Shown: positions 25,361 to 33,997 of the stretch, piece after piece
Layout of the letters: each line of letters opens with the position of its first letter
How positions within the stretch are numbered: the first letter of the stretch is position 1
From: Alkalimonas delamerensis
GTDB taxonomy: Bacteria > Pseudomonadota > Gammaproteobacteria > Enterobacterales > Alteromonadaceae
Length of the DNA: 64,000 nt
Assembly (NCBI RefSeq): GCF_030717955.1
Contig: NZ_JAUZVY010000001.1
Location: 186,001 to 250,000 of the forward strand
Reading direction: 5' to 3'
The notes under the pieces: model-generated
What the model saw: only the letters and a program-made list of their open reading frames with translations
The model's database searches: none
Told to the model about the DNA's origin: nothing
Position numbers and translations under genes: made by a program

Positions 25361-26896
25361 TTACAGGCTGGGCAGCATGGCCGCAGGCAGCAGCTTGCTT
25401 AAACAGCCACTGGCCAGCAGCTCGGCGGCGGCCTTGATATCCGGCGCGAAGTAGCGATCTTCGGCATAAAAGCTGACCTGCTCGCGCAACAGCGCCCGGG
25501 CCTGCTCCAGCCGCTCGGTGGATTTGAGCGGTGCGCGAAAATCCAGCCCCTGCACCGAAGCCAGGTATTCGACGGCCAATACACCACGGGTATTGTCGGC
25601 CATCTGGGCCAGCCGCCGGGCGGCGAAGGTCGCCATCGAGACATGATCTTCCTGATTGGCTGAGGTGGGCAGGCTGTCGACACTGGCCGGGTGCGCCAGC
25701 GACTTGTTTTCCGATGCCAAAGCCGCCGAAGTAACCTGGGCAATCATAAAGCCGCTGTTAACACCGCCATTGTTGACCAAAAAGGCCGGCAGTTTGCTTA
25801 AGCTGGCATCAATCAGCAGTGCCATCCGCCGCTCGGACAAAGAGCCGACTTCGGCAATCGCCAGCGCCAGATTATCGGCCGCCATTGCCACCGGCTCGGC
25901 GTGGAAGTTGCCACCGGAGAGAATGTCGCCTTCATCGGCAAACACCAGCGGGTTGTCGGTGACGCCATTGGCTTCGGTTTCCAGCACCACAGCCGCCTGA
26001 CGGATTTGCGTTAAGCAAGCGCCCATCACTTGTGGCTGACAACGCAGGCTGTAGGGATCCTGCACCTTTTCACAATCCTGATGCGAGTCCCCAAGCTCAG
26101 AGCGCTCAGTCAGCAGATGGCGGTAAATGGCAGCGGCATCGATCTGCCCCTGCTGACCACGGATGGCATGAATGCGGGCATCAAACGGCGAGCGGCTGCC
26201 AAGAGCGGCTTCCACACTGAGTGCACCAATCACGCTGGCCGCAGCAAACAAGTCTTCGGCTTTAAACAGACCTTCCAGCGCCAGGGCGGTGGAGGCTTGG
26301 GTGCCGTTTAGCAGCGCCAGACCTTCTTTGGCCGCCAGTACTACAGGCGCAAGGCCTGTCAGTTGCAAGCCTTCTTTGGCTGGCAGTTGCTTGCCCTGAT
26401 AACGCACCTCGCCTTCGCCAATCAGCGGCAGCACCATGTGCGCCAGCGGCGCCAAATCGCCGGAGGCACCGACCGAGCCCTGGGCTGGAATGCAGGGATA
26501 CACGCCTTGATTGATCATGGCAATCATCGCATCGATGATTTCTGGTCGGATCCCCGAATAGCCACGCGACAGGGAGTTGACCTTTAAAATCATCATCAGC
26601 CGCACCGTCTGATCGGCCATCAGCTCACCATAGCCAGCCGCGTGCGACAACACAATGGAGCGCTGCAGCAATTCCAGCTGATCCGGGGCTATCTTGGTAT
26701 TGGCCAACAGGCCAAAACCGGTATTGATGCCATAGACGGTTTTGCCTTTGGCCAGCACATCGGCCACGGTTTTGGCCGAGGCTGCAATCGCCGGGTAAGC
26801 TGCTTTATCCAGGGCAATGGCCTGGTCATTTTGCCACAGCTGGCGCAATTGGCTCAGGCTGAGCTGGCCGGGTGTCAAGGTAAATGGGGTGGTCAT
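25361..26896 (-). CDS. hutH: Histidine ammonia-lyase (HutH)
   Basis: HutH converts histidine to urocanate and ammonia, the first step of histidine breakdown. The 511-residue enzyme has the autocatalytic MIO triad Ala144-Ser145-Gly146 in GSVGASGDLAPLAHM. The substrate-selectivity dipeptide is Ser84-His85 in VLSHAAGYG, the histidine-lyase type, unlike the His-Leu of the Tal paralogue at 39628. Gate tyrosine region GKTVYGINTGFG is intact. It starts 3 bp after hutU ends, so hutC-hutU-hutH form an operon. Confidence 0.97.
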   Translation of the reverse strand: MTTPFTLTPGQLSLSQLRQLWQNDQAIALDKAAYPAIAASAKTVADVLAKGKTVYGINTGFGLLANTKIAPDQLELLQRSIVLSHAAGYGELMADQTVRLMMILKVNSLSRGYSGIRPEIIDAMIAMINQGVYPCIPAQGSVGASGDLAPLAHMVLPLIGEGEVRYQGKQLPAKEGLQLTGLAPVVLAAKEGLALLNGTQASTALALEGLFKAEDLFAAASVIGALSVEAALGSRSPFDARIHAIRGQQGQIDAAAIYRHLLTERSELGDSHQDCEKVQDPYSLRCQPQVMGACLTQIRQAAVVLETEANGVTDNPLVFADEGDILSGGNFHAEPVAMAADNLALAIAEVGSLSERRMALLIDASLSKLPAFLVNNGGVNSGFMIAQVTSAALASENKSLAHPASVDSLPTSANQEDHVSMATFAARRLAQMADNTRGVLAVEYLASVQGLDFRAPLKSTERLEQARALLREQVSFYAEDRYFAPDIKAAAELLASGCLSKLLPAAMLPSL

Positions 26897-26899
26897 GGC

Positions 26900-28582
26900 T
26901 TACTCCTTGGTGCTCAGCATCGGTAAATCCAGCCCTTGTTCGCGGGCGCAGTTTTGGGCAATGTCGTAGCCGGCATCGGCATGGCGCATCACGCCGGTAC
27001 CCGGATCGTTCCACAGCACCCGGCCCAGTCGTTTGGCGGCCGCTTCGGTGCCATCGGCCACGATTACCACACCTGAGTGCTGGCTGTAGCCCATGCCGAC
27101 ACCACCACCGTGGTGCAGCGAGACCCAGCTGGCGCCACCGGCGGTGTTTAGCAAGGCGTTCAGTAGTGGCCAGTCGGAGACGGCATCCGAGCCATCCAGC
27201 ATGGCTTCGGTTTCACGGTTCGGGCTGGCAACGGAGCCGGAGTCCAGATGGTCACGGCCGATCACGATAGGGGCTTTCAGCTCGCCACTTTTCACCATCT
27301 CGTTAAAGGCCAGCGCAATGCGGGCGCGATCTTTTAAGCCGATCCAGCAGATGCGGGCTGGTAGACCCTGGAAGTGGATTTTCTCACGCGCCATATCCAG
27401 CCAGTGGTGCAGGTGCGGGTTGTCCGGGATCAGCTCTTTGACTTTTTGGTCGGTCTTGTAAATGTCTTCCGGATCGCCCGACAGCGCCACCCAGCGAAAT
27501 GGCCCAACGCCCTCACAAAACAGCGGCCGGATGTAGGCTGGCACAAAGCCCGGGTAGTCAAAGGCATTCTGCACGCCTTCGTCCTTGGCCATCTGGCGGA
27601 TGTTGTTGCCGTAATCGACCGCGACCGCGCCTTTGCTCTGCATATCGAGCGTGGCCTGAACTTGCACCGCCATTGACTGCTTGGCGGCTTTGACCACCTG
27701 CTCCGGGTTTTGCAGGCGACGCCCGGCGGCTTCGCTCATGCTCCAGCCTTGTGGCAGGTACCCATTCAGTGGGTCGTGGGCGGAGGTTTGATCGGTCACC
27801 ACATCCGGGATGATGTTGCGCTCTACCAGCTCGGCAAAGACATCGGCGGCATTGGCCAACAAACCAATGGAGGTCGGCTTGCCGGAGGCTTTGGCTTGCT
27901 CCAGCAGCTGCAGCGCCTGATCCAGGCTGGTGGCTTTGACATCGACGTAACCGGTGCGAAGGCGGAAATCAATGCGGCTTTCATCCACTTCACAGGCAAT
28001 CATATGAAAACCGGCCATGGTGCCGGCCAGTGGCTGAGCCCCGCCCATGCCGCCCAGGCCTCCGGTCAGGATCCATTTGCCGCTGGCATCGCCATTGAAA
28101 TGCTGTTTGGCCATGGCGACAAAGGTCTCGTAAGTGCCTTGTACGATGCCTTGGGATCCAATGTAAATCCAGGAGCCGGCAGTCATCTGGCCGTACATCA
28201 TCAGGCCTTTTTTATCAAGCTCGTTAAAGTGCTCCCAGTTGGCCCAGGCCGGTACCAGATTGGAGTTGGCAATCAGCACCCGGGGCGCATCCGGGTGAGT
28301 GGGAAAGACACCGACCGGCTTGCCACTTTGCACCAGCAAGGTCTGGTCGTCTTCCAGCCGGTCCAGCACTTCAACAATTTTATCGAAGCAGGCCCAGTCG
28401 CGGGCCGCCCGGCCGATACCGCCGTACACCACCAGCGATTGCGGGTGTTCGGCCACATCCGGGTCCAGGTTGTTCATCAGCATGCGTTTGGCGGCTTCGG
28501 TCAGCCAGCTTTTGGCGGTTTTCTCCGCGCCTCTGGTTGCGCGGATCACCCGGCTGTTATCGATACGTGGATCAGACATCAT
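26900..28582 (-). CDS. hutU: Urocanate hydratase (HutU)
   Basis: HutU adds water to urocanate to give imidazolonepropionate, using tightly bound NAD+ as an electrophile. The length, 560 residues, is standard. Clear signatures are VVYGGIGRAARDW, GGLGGMGGAQPLAG for NAD binding, and the active-site stretch GLPARICWIGLKDR with its conserved cysteine. The start overlaps hutC by 4 bp. Confidence 0.98.
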   Translation of the reverse strand: MMSDPRIDNSRVIRATRGAEKTAKSWLTEAAKRMLMNNLDPDVAEHPQSLVVYGGIGRAARDWACFDKIVEVLDRLEDDQTLLVQSGKPVGVFPTHPDAPRVLIANSNLVPAWANWEHFNELDKKGLMMYGQMTAGSWIYIGSQGIVQGTYETFVAMAKQHFNGDASGKWILTGGLGGMGGAQPLAGTMAGFHMIACEVDESRIDFRLRTGYVDVKATSLDQALQLLEQAKASGKPTSIGLLANAADVFAELVERNIIPDVVTDQTSAHDPLNGYLPQGWSMSEAAGRRLQNPEQVVKAAKQSMAVQVQATLDMQSKGAVAVDYGNNIRQMAKDEGVQNAFDYPGFVPAYIRPLFCEGVGPFRWVALSGDPEDIYKTDQKVKELIPDNPHLHHWLDMAREKIHFQGLPARICWIGLKDRARIALAFNEMVKSGELKAPIVIGRDHLDSGSVASPNRETEAMLDGSDAVSDWPLLNALLNTAGGASWVSLHHGGGVGMGYSQHSGVVIVADGTEAAAKRLGRVLWNDPGTGVMRHADAGYDIAQNCAREQGLDLPMLSTKE

Positions 28583-29307
28583 GAGCTCCTGGTTGCGCCT
28601 GCTGGCGCGAAATTTAAATGGCCCCCGAGCCGGTAACGGCTGCCCGGGGAGGTCAGATACGCCAGGCTGACAGCACCATCGCGGCTAAAAGTGCGACGGG
28701 TCAGGCGCAGGCAGGGTTCGGGTTTTTTCAATTGCAAATGCTGGCAGGTGAAGCTATCCGGCAAGATGGCTTCCACCGTATGCTCCGCCTCGGTCAGCGG
28801 TGCCACCTGGCTTAAATACAGGTGCGGCGTGATGGCAGAAAAATCCTGCGCCATGTAATCCGGAACTTGCCGTGGATTGACGTAACGGGCTTCCAGCTGC
28901 AGCGGTTGGCGGTCTTCAAAATGCACAATCAGTGAGAAAAACACCCGCTCGTTGTGCTTTAAACCCAGCGCCGCCGCCACGGTGGCCGGGCAGGGCAGCT
29001 CGGTCAGCTGGAGCAGCTCGGCCCGGTAGCTGTGACCGCGGCTGTGGATTTCATCGGCAATGTTGCGAATTTCCAGCAAGGAGGATTGCGATTTCAGTGC
29101 CGCAACAAAGCTGCCCACACCCTGGGTGCGGTACAAAATGCCTTGCTCGGTCAGCTCTTGCAGCGCACGGCGCGCGGTCATCCGGCTTACGGCAAACTGC
29201 TCGGCCAGCTCGTTTTCGGATGGGACCCGGCTGTGCTCGGGCCAGGCACCGATTTCGATCTGCGTCAGCATAAAATCTTTGATTTCGGCAAATTTGGCGA
29301 CGGCCAT
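28579..29307 (-). CDS. hutC: Histidine utilization repressor HutC (GntR family)
   Basis: HutC represses hut genes and is released by urocanate. The 242-residue protein has an N-terminal GntR winged helix (SRVPSENELAEQFAVSRMTA, then RRALQELTEQGILYRTQGVG). The C-terminal UTRA effector domain has SRGHSYRAELLQL and ARYVNPRQVPDYMAQDF. ATG 29307 is preferred over a TTG at 29331 and has AAGGGA upstream. It is divergent from hutI and shares with it a palindrome matching the HutC operator. Confidence 0.95.
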   Translation of the reverse strand: MAVAKFAEIKDFMLTQIEIGAWPEHSRVPSENELAEQFAVSRMTARRALQELTEQGILYRTQGVGSFVAALKSQSSLLEIRNIADEIHSRGHSYRAELLQLTELPCPATVAAALGLKHNERVFFSLIVHFEDRQPLQLEARYVNPRQVPDYMAQDFSAITPHLYLSQVAPLTEAEHTVEAILPDSFTCQHLQLKKPEPCLRLTRRTFSRDGAVSLAYLTSPGSRYRLGGHLNFAPAGATRSS

Positions 29308-29360
29308 GCGGTGGCGATCCCTTGGTGGCAACGGTTGCTGATAAAAATAGCCGATCTTGG

Positions 29361-29372
29361 TTGTATATACAA
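29361..29372. promoter_or_regulatory. HutC operator between hutC and hutI
   Basis: TTGTATATACAA is a perfect 12-bp palindrome in the 123-bp divergent region. HutC operators in Pseudomonas share the TGTATATACA core. Binding here could repress hutCUH and hutI together. A possible hutI -10 (CACTAT, 29385-29390) lies just downstream. Confidence 0.82.
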
Positions 29373-29430
29373 GTTTTTGCGGTACACTATTTTTATCAAA
29401 ACAGCACTGAATTGATTCCGGAGTAGCTTA

Positions 29431-30651
29431 ATGACTGAATTTGATGCGGTTTGGCTCAATGCCAATCTGGCCACCATGCAAGCCGGCAGCGAACCCTATG
29501 GCGCCATCACCGATGGTGCTATTGCTGTGAGAGATGGCCGTATTGCCTGGCTGGGCCCGAAAAGTGAACTGCCCGCCTTTGATGCGCTTAGTACCCCTTT
29601 GTACGATGTGCAGGGGCAGTGGCTTCTGCCGGGGCTGATCGATTGCCATACCCACTTGGTCTATGGTGGCAACCGGGCCAATGAGTTTGAAATGCGGCTG
29701 CAAGGCGCCAGCTATGAGGCCATTGCCAAAGCCGGGGGCGGTATTCGCGCAACCGTTAACGCCACCCGTGAGGCCAGTGCCGAGCAGCTGTTTGTGCTTG
29801 GCAAAGACCGGCTCAATGCCTTGCTGTCGCAAGGGGTGACCGAAGTAGAAATTAAATCCGGCTACGGGCTGGACTTGGCCAGCGAGCAAAAAATGCTGCA
29901 GGTGGCGCGTGAGCTGGCGGTGCATCACCCCATTCGTATCCATACCACCTTTTTAGGGGCTCATGCCCTGCCGCCGGAATTTAGCGACAGCGATGCCTAC
30001 ATCGATTACCTGTGCCAGACCATGTTGCCCGAGCTGCACCGCCAGCAGTTGATTGATGCGGTCGATGTGTTTTGCGAAGGTATCGGCTTTAGCGTCGAAC
30101 AAAGCCGCAGGCTGTTCGAAACCGCCAAAACGCTGGGATTACCGGTCAAAGCCCATGCCGAGCAGTTGTCCAACCTCGGCGGCAGTGCACTGGTGGCCGA
30201 GTTTGGCGGTCTGTCGGCCGATCACATTGAGTATCTGGATGAGGCCGGTGTGCAGGCGATGGCGAAAGCCGGTACCGTGGCGGTACTGCTGCCGGGTGCT
30301 TTTTACTTTTTAAAAGAAACCAAAAAACCACCGATTGAGCTGTTGCGCCGGTATCAGGTGCCAATGGCGGTTGCGACCGATCTCAACCCAGGTACCTCGC
30401 CGCTGTGCAATCTGCCGCTGATGCTGAATATGGCCTGCACCTTCTTTGCGCTAACCCCGGAAGAAGCTTTGCTTGGCGTGACCCGTCATGCCGCGACAGC
30501 GCTGGGTATCCGTGATGCAGGCACCCTGGCCATTGGCAGCAAAGCCAACTTTGGCTGTTATGCCATCAGCCAGCCGGCGGAGCTGGTGTATCAGCAGGGG
30601 GTGAATTCCTTGCGGCAATTGGTGATCGCAGGGCAGGCGGTGCCACTTTAA
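29431..30651 (+). CDS. hutI: Imidazolonepropionase (HutI)
   Basis: HutI hydrolyses imidazolonepropionate to N-formimino-glutamate, the third step of histidine catabolism. The 406-residue amidohydrolase has the metal-binding HxH in DCHTHLVYGGNR, further ligand segments THLVYG and KAHAEQLSN, and SADHIEYLDE and ATDLNPGTSP near the C-terminal half. GGAG lies before ATG 29431. It is divergent from hutC across the HutC operator, and a GGDEF-EAL gene begins 15 bp after its stop. Confidence 0.97.
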   Translation: MTEFDAVWLNANLATMQAGSEPYGAITDGAIAVRDGRIAWLGPKSELPAFDALSTPLYDVQGQWLLPGLIDCHTHLVYGGNRANEFEMRLQGASYEAIAKAGGGIRATVNATREASAEQLFVLGKDRLNALLSQGVTEVEIKSGYGLDLASEQKMLQVARELAVHHPIRIHTTFLGAHALPPEFSDSDAYIDYLCQTMLPELHRQQLIDAVDVFCEGIGFSVEQSRRLFETAKTLGLPVKAHAEQLSNLGGSALVAEFGGLSADHIEYLDEAGVQAMAKAGTVAVLLPGAFYFLKETKKPPIELLRRYQVPMAVATDLNPGTSPLCNLPLMLNMACTFFALTPEEALLGVTRHAATALGIRDAGTLAIGSKANFGCYAISQPAELVYQQGVNSLRQLVIAGQAVPL

Positions 30652-30666
30652 AGGGCTTTACAATTA

Positions 30667-32247
30667 ATGCCAGCCAGCTATGCTCGTTTTATCAAGACGA
30701 ACGAGTTGTTTGGCATGGGTGTTCTGGTAGGGCTGTTGTTGCTGTTGTGGACTGCTGCTGTGCAGGCCGAGTCGTTGGGGAGTTTCAGCGTGGAAACTGC
30801 CTGGCCGCTGTTGCTGGTCGTGTTGCTGGCACTGGTCGTTTGGTTGGGCTGGAAAGTAAGGCAATTGCAGCAGCGCCTGGCTGATAAAAATCAGGCGCAG
30901 AATGGCGATTACACCCTATGGCACGACGAGGTCACAGGCTTTCCCAACAAACAGTTGCTGCGCCAGCAACTGCAGCCTCTACTGCAACAAGCAGAGCAAA
31001 AGCACTATGGGCTGCTGTTGGTCAAAATTACCCATTTTGAGCAAATTAACGAAGCGCTCGGTTATCAGAACAGCAATCTGTTGCTGATGCAGCTGGCCCA
31101 CCGCATCAATGCCTTGCTGCAGCCGCATGAGAACCTGCTTTGTCTGGAGTGGCGTGAAGAAAAAGCCATTCGACTTTGTCATTTGGGTGGTGTTGATTTT
31201 GTTGCCTGGGTTGATGTCAGCAATAAGCCGCATCTGGCAGAGCAGCTGGCCAAGCAGGTGGAGCAATCCATCTCGGAACCATTGATGTTGCAAAGCAGCG
31301 CGATGAATGTGCAGTTGGTCACTGGCATTGCCTGTTACCCGGAGCACGGCAGCCAGTTGAATGAATTGCTGGAGCATGCTTTTTTAGCCTTGCAGCACCA
31401 TCGTTGGCAGGCGCCGAATAATCCGATGTTTGATCCTGAGCTGTTGTCCTACACCGACAACAAGTTACGGCTGATGGCGGAGCTGCGTCAGGGCATAGAA
31501 CAGAATCAGCTGCTGCTTTATGTTCAGCCTCAGATAGACTTGCAGCAACGCCAATTGCTGGCCGCAGAGGTCCTGGTGCGCTGGCAGCACCCCAGGTTGG
31601 GATTGCTGGCGCCGGAATACTTTCTCGAGATGGCGGAGCAACTCGGAGTGGTGTACTCCATGACCGAATGGGTACTGCAGCACAGTGTGGCTGCTCTGGC
31701 CGAGCTGAAAGCGGTCTACCCGAGTCTGAAGCTGGCAGTGAATTTGTCCAGTAAAGATCTGCTGCAAGCTGAGTTGATCGACTACCTACAAAGCTTGTTG
31801 GAGCAGCATCAGGTCAAACCAGCGTCTTTGGTGTTGGAGCTAAGCGAGCAAACCCTGGCCGATGATCCGGTACAGGCCCTGACCATGCTGCAACGTTTGG
31901 AGCAGCTTGGTGTGGAGCTGGCACTGGATGACTTTGGCACCGGCTTTTCATCGCTGTTTTACTTACGACAGCTTCCTATCAGTCATGTCAAAATCGATTG
32001 CAGCTTTATCAATGACCTGCACAAGAGCGATGCACACATCGCCATCGCTGGCGCCATTATTGATATCGCCCGCAACTTAAAGTTGGAAGTGGTGGCTGAA
32101 GGCATCGAAGAGCAGGAGGTGGAGCAAAAGCTGCTACGGATGGGCTGCACCCGGGGGCAGGGTTTCTACTATTCCCGGCCCTTTGAACTAAAAGGTCTGG
32201 TACCCTGGCTTAAACAGTGGCAGCAATCGTCTGCGCCTCGAGCTTAG
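30667..32247 (+). CDS. Membrane GGDEF-EAL protein with degenerate GGDEF and near-intact EAL
   Basis: The 526-residue protein has two N-terminal membrane helices (about 15-35 and 46-64), a GGDEF domain and an EAL domain, with no PAS. The cyclase motif is GGVDF, so synthesis of c-di-GMP is unlikely. The EAL domain reads EVL rather than EAL, but the metal and catalytic motifs LDDFGTGFSSL, VKIDCSFI and VVAEGIEEQE are present, so phosphodiesterase activity is plausible. It follows hutI by 15 bp and may be co-transcribed with it, linking histidine use to c-di-GMP levels. Its 3' end overlaps convergent hutG by 38 bp. No strong ribosome binding site is seen; ATG 30715 is an alternative start. Confidence 0.87.
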   Translation: MPASYARFIKTNELFGMGVLVGLLLLLWTAAVQAESLGSFSVETAWPLLLVVLLALVVWLGWKVRQLQQRLADKNQAQNGDYTLWHDEVTGFPNKQLLRQQLQPLLQQAEQKHYGLLLVKITHFEQINEALGYQNSNLLLMQLAHRINALLQPHENLLCLEWREEKAIRLCHLGGVDFVAWVDVSNKPHLAEQLAKQVEQSISEPLMLQSSAMNVQLVTGIACYPEHGSQLNELLEHAFLALQHHRWQAPNNPMFDPELLSYTDNKLRLMAELRQGIEQNQLLLYVQPQIDLQQRQLLAAEVLVRWQHPRLGLLAPEYFLEMAEQLGVVYSMTEWVLQHSVAALAELKAVYPSLKLAVNLSSKDLLQAELIDYLQSLLEQHQVKPASLVLELSEQTLADDPVQALTMLQRLEQLGVELALDDFGTGFSSLFYLRQLPISHVKIDCSFINDLHKSDAHIAIAGAIIDIARNLKLEVVAEGIEEQEVEQKLLRMGCTRGQGFYYSRPFELKGLVPWLKQWQQSSAPRA

Positions 32248-33289
32248 CCCTGGCTTGCAAAAAGGCGTAGCAGAGACTACTGAGTACCTGACCACTGTGT
32301 GCCAGTCCGGCTTCAACCCCTGCCGGGTGACGGCTGGGTGCTGCTTCAGCCAGGTGCAGATAGCGGCAACGGGGCAGTTGCGCCAGCTGGTAGATGTAAC
32401 GCTCGGCAGCCTGAACGGTTACGCCGCTGCTGGTAAAGGCGCTGACCGGCATCAGCTCGATGCTGTCGGTATCGAGTTCAATGCCGATGGCTCCTTCCGA
32501 GTTGGCGACAAAATCGACACAACGATCCAGCGCTTCGGGCCAACTCAGCTCTTCTCGCGGGCTTAGCGCCTGCAGGCTGATCCACTCGACCTCTGCTTGC
32601 CTCATCGCATCCAAACTGGCCTGGTTATTCTTTAATTCATGCAAACCCAGCACAAAGTATTTGTCCAGCAGTTGTTCGGCTTTGGCATAGCTGAAGCCAT
32701 TGCCGCTGTGACGGCCTTCTTGCGGGCGAAAATCGGCATGGGGATCCAGATTGGCGCAACTGACCGGCTGACCACTTTGCTGGGCCAGAGCTTTAATCAG
32801 GGGATAGGCATTGTTATGACCACCGCCAATCACCAGCAGATCAAAACCGGCAGCAAACAAAGGTGCTACGGCATCCTCCACCCGCTGATCCAGCGCAGCG
32901 CATAGCTGGCGCAGTTGGCTCAGCTGCTCTGGCTGCTGCGGATCCAATGCCTGGCTTTGTTGCAGCAGATCCTGGCAGTCGACTTCGCCTGCCAGCAGCA
33001 CAGGGCCAAAGGCCTCACTAAATTGGTTGGCTTGCAGGTTCAGCCAGACCTTCAAAAAGGCTTGCCAACCGAGTTCAGCACCACCTTTACCCAGGTTGCC
33101 TCTGGGGCCGATATCTTCCGGGATGCCAAGGATGGCAAAGCGGGCTCCCTGGGCTCGAGCTTGCTGCAAGGTCTGATGCAGTGGCAGACTGGGATCGGGC
33201 AACAGCAGCTGCTGAGCAAGACGTTGCTCATTCGGTCGAGTGCTGCTCCAGGCGGCCAGCTCGGCCGCGGTGTAGATGCGTAACGCCAT
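32210..33289 (-). CDS. hutG: Formimidoylglutamase (HutG), arginase family
   Basis: HutG hydrolyses N-formimino-glutamate to glutamate and formamide, ending the hut pathway. The 359-residue protein is longer than many HutGs because of an N-terminal extension. The binuclear manganese motifs of the ureohydrolase family are visible: GGGHNNAYP, NLDPHADFR and GIELDTDSIE. It begins 3 bp after rraA, so rraA and hutG likely share a transcript, an unusual pairing, and it is not beside the other hut genes on the same strand. Confidence 0.9.
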   Translation of the reverse strand: MALRIYTAAELAAWSSTRPNEQRLAQQLLLPDPSLPLHQTLQQARAQGARFAILGIPEDIGPRGNLGKGGAELGWQAFLKVWLNLQANQFSEAFGPVLLAGEVDCQDLLQQSQALDPQQPEQLSQLRQLCAALDQRVEDAVAPLFAAGFDLLVIGGGHNNAYPLIKALAQQSGQPVSCANLDPHADFRPQEGRHSGNGFSYAKAEQLLDKYFVLGLHELKNNQASLDAMRQAEVEWISLQALSPREELSWPEALDRCVDFVANSEGAIGIELDTDSIELMPVSAFTSSGVTVQAAERYIYQLAQLPRCRYLHLAEAAPSRHPAGVEAGLAHSGQVLSSLCYAFLQARAKLEAQTIAATV

Positions 33290-33292
33290 GCT

Positions 33293-33778
33293 TTACTCGA
33301 TATCCAAGGGATCGGGCGATAAGATAATGCCGGTGTTATCGGCGTACAAATGGTCGTCTGGTAAGAAGGTGACACCGGCAAAATTCACCGGCACATCAAT
33401 GTCGCCAAAGCCTTTGTCGTCGGCTCCCACCGGAATGGCATTAATGGCTTGCACGCCGACATCAAAATCTTCCAGGGTATCGACATCGCGCACACAGCCG
33501 TAACAGACGATGCCTTCCCAGCCCTGACTGGTGGCCAGCGCAATCAAGTCAGCATCCAGCAAAGCCCGACGTGTTGAGCCGCCGCCGTCAATCAGCAAGA
33601 CCTTGCCGACACCAGGCTCGGATAGAACCTGGCGGATAACCCCATTGTCTTCAAAGCATTTGATGGTTCGCACCTGACCGCCAAAAGAGCGACGGCCGCC
33701 ATAGTTGCTAAAAATGGGTTCGACCACATCAATGGAATCGGCGTACAGGTCACAAAGTTCAGAGGTGTTGTATTCCAT
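33293..33778 (-). CDS. rraA: Ribonuclease E activity regulator RraA
   Basis: RraA forms a trimer that binds RNase E and restrains mRNA decay. The 161-residue protein matches E. coli RraA throughout, with METNTSELCDLY-type start (MEYNTSELCDLY), IFSNYGGRRSFGGQV, LLIDGGGSTRRALLDADL and HLYADNTGIILSPDPLDIE. ATG 33778 is where the family starts; open frame upstream to 33835 is not conserved. In E. coli rraA lies near hslVU-ftsN, and here it is about 3.3 kb from hslU, so the neighbourhood is partly kept. Confidence 0.95.
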   Translation of the reverse strand: MEYNTSELCDLYADSIDVVEPIFSNYGGRRSFGGQVRTIKCFEDNGVIRQVLSEPGVGKVLLIDGGGSTRRALLDADLIALATSQGWEGIVCYGCVRDVDTLEDFDVGVQAINAIPVGADDKGFGDIDVPVNFAGVTFLPDDHLYADNTGIILSPDPLDIE

Positions 33779-33814
33779 CAGGTGCTCCGGATAAACAGCG
33801 AGGGGGTTGCCCTT

Positions 33815-33842
33815 AGTATAACGACCTTCCACCACAGCTCAA
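33815..33842 (-). promoter_or_regulatory. Promoter of rraA-hutG
   Basis: On the minus strand TTGAGC and TATACT are separated by 16 bp, a good sigma-70 match, 37 bp before the rraA ATG. Confidence 0.5.
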
Positions 33843-33997
33843 GCCGAACTTGCTGACTGCTTTGGCTTTTGTTTGTGGTGGATCAAGCTGTTGGGTGGTT
33901 TTTATGCAACTTTTTTTTGGTGGTTGTGCGCACTTTGCAATAGGTCTGACTATGCTTGTGCATGAACCTTGTTATTCTCTAAGCAAATGGAGTCGGT

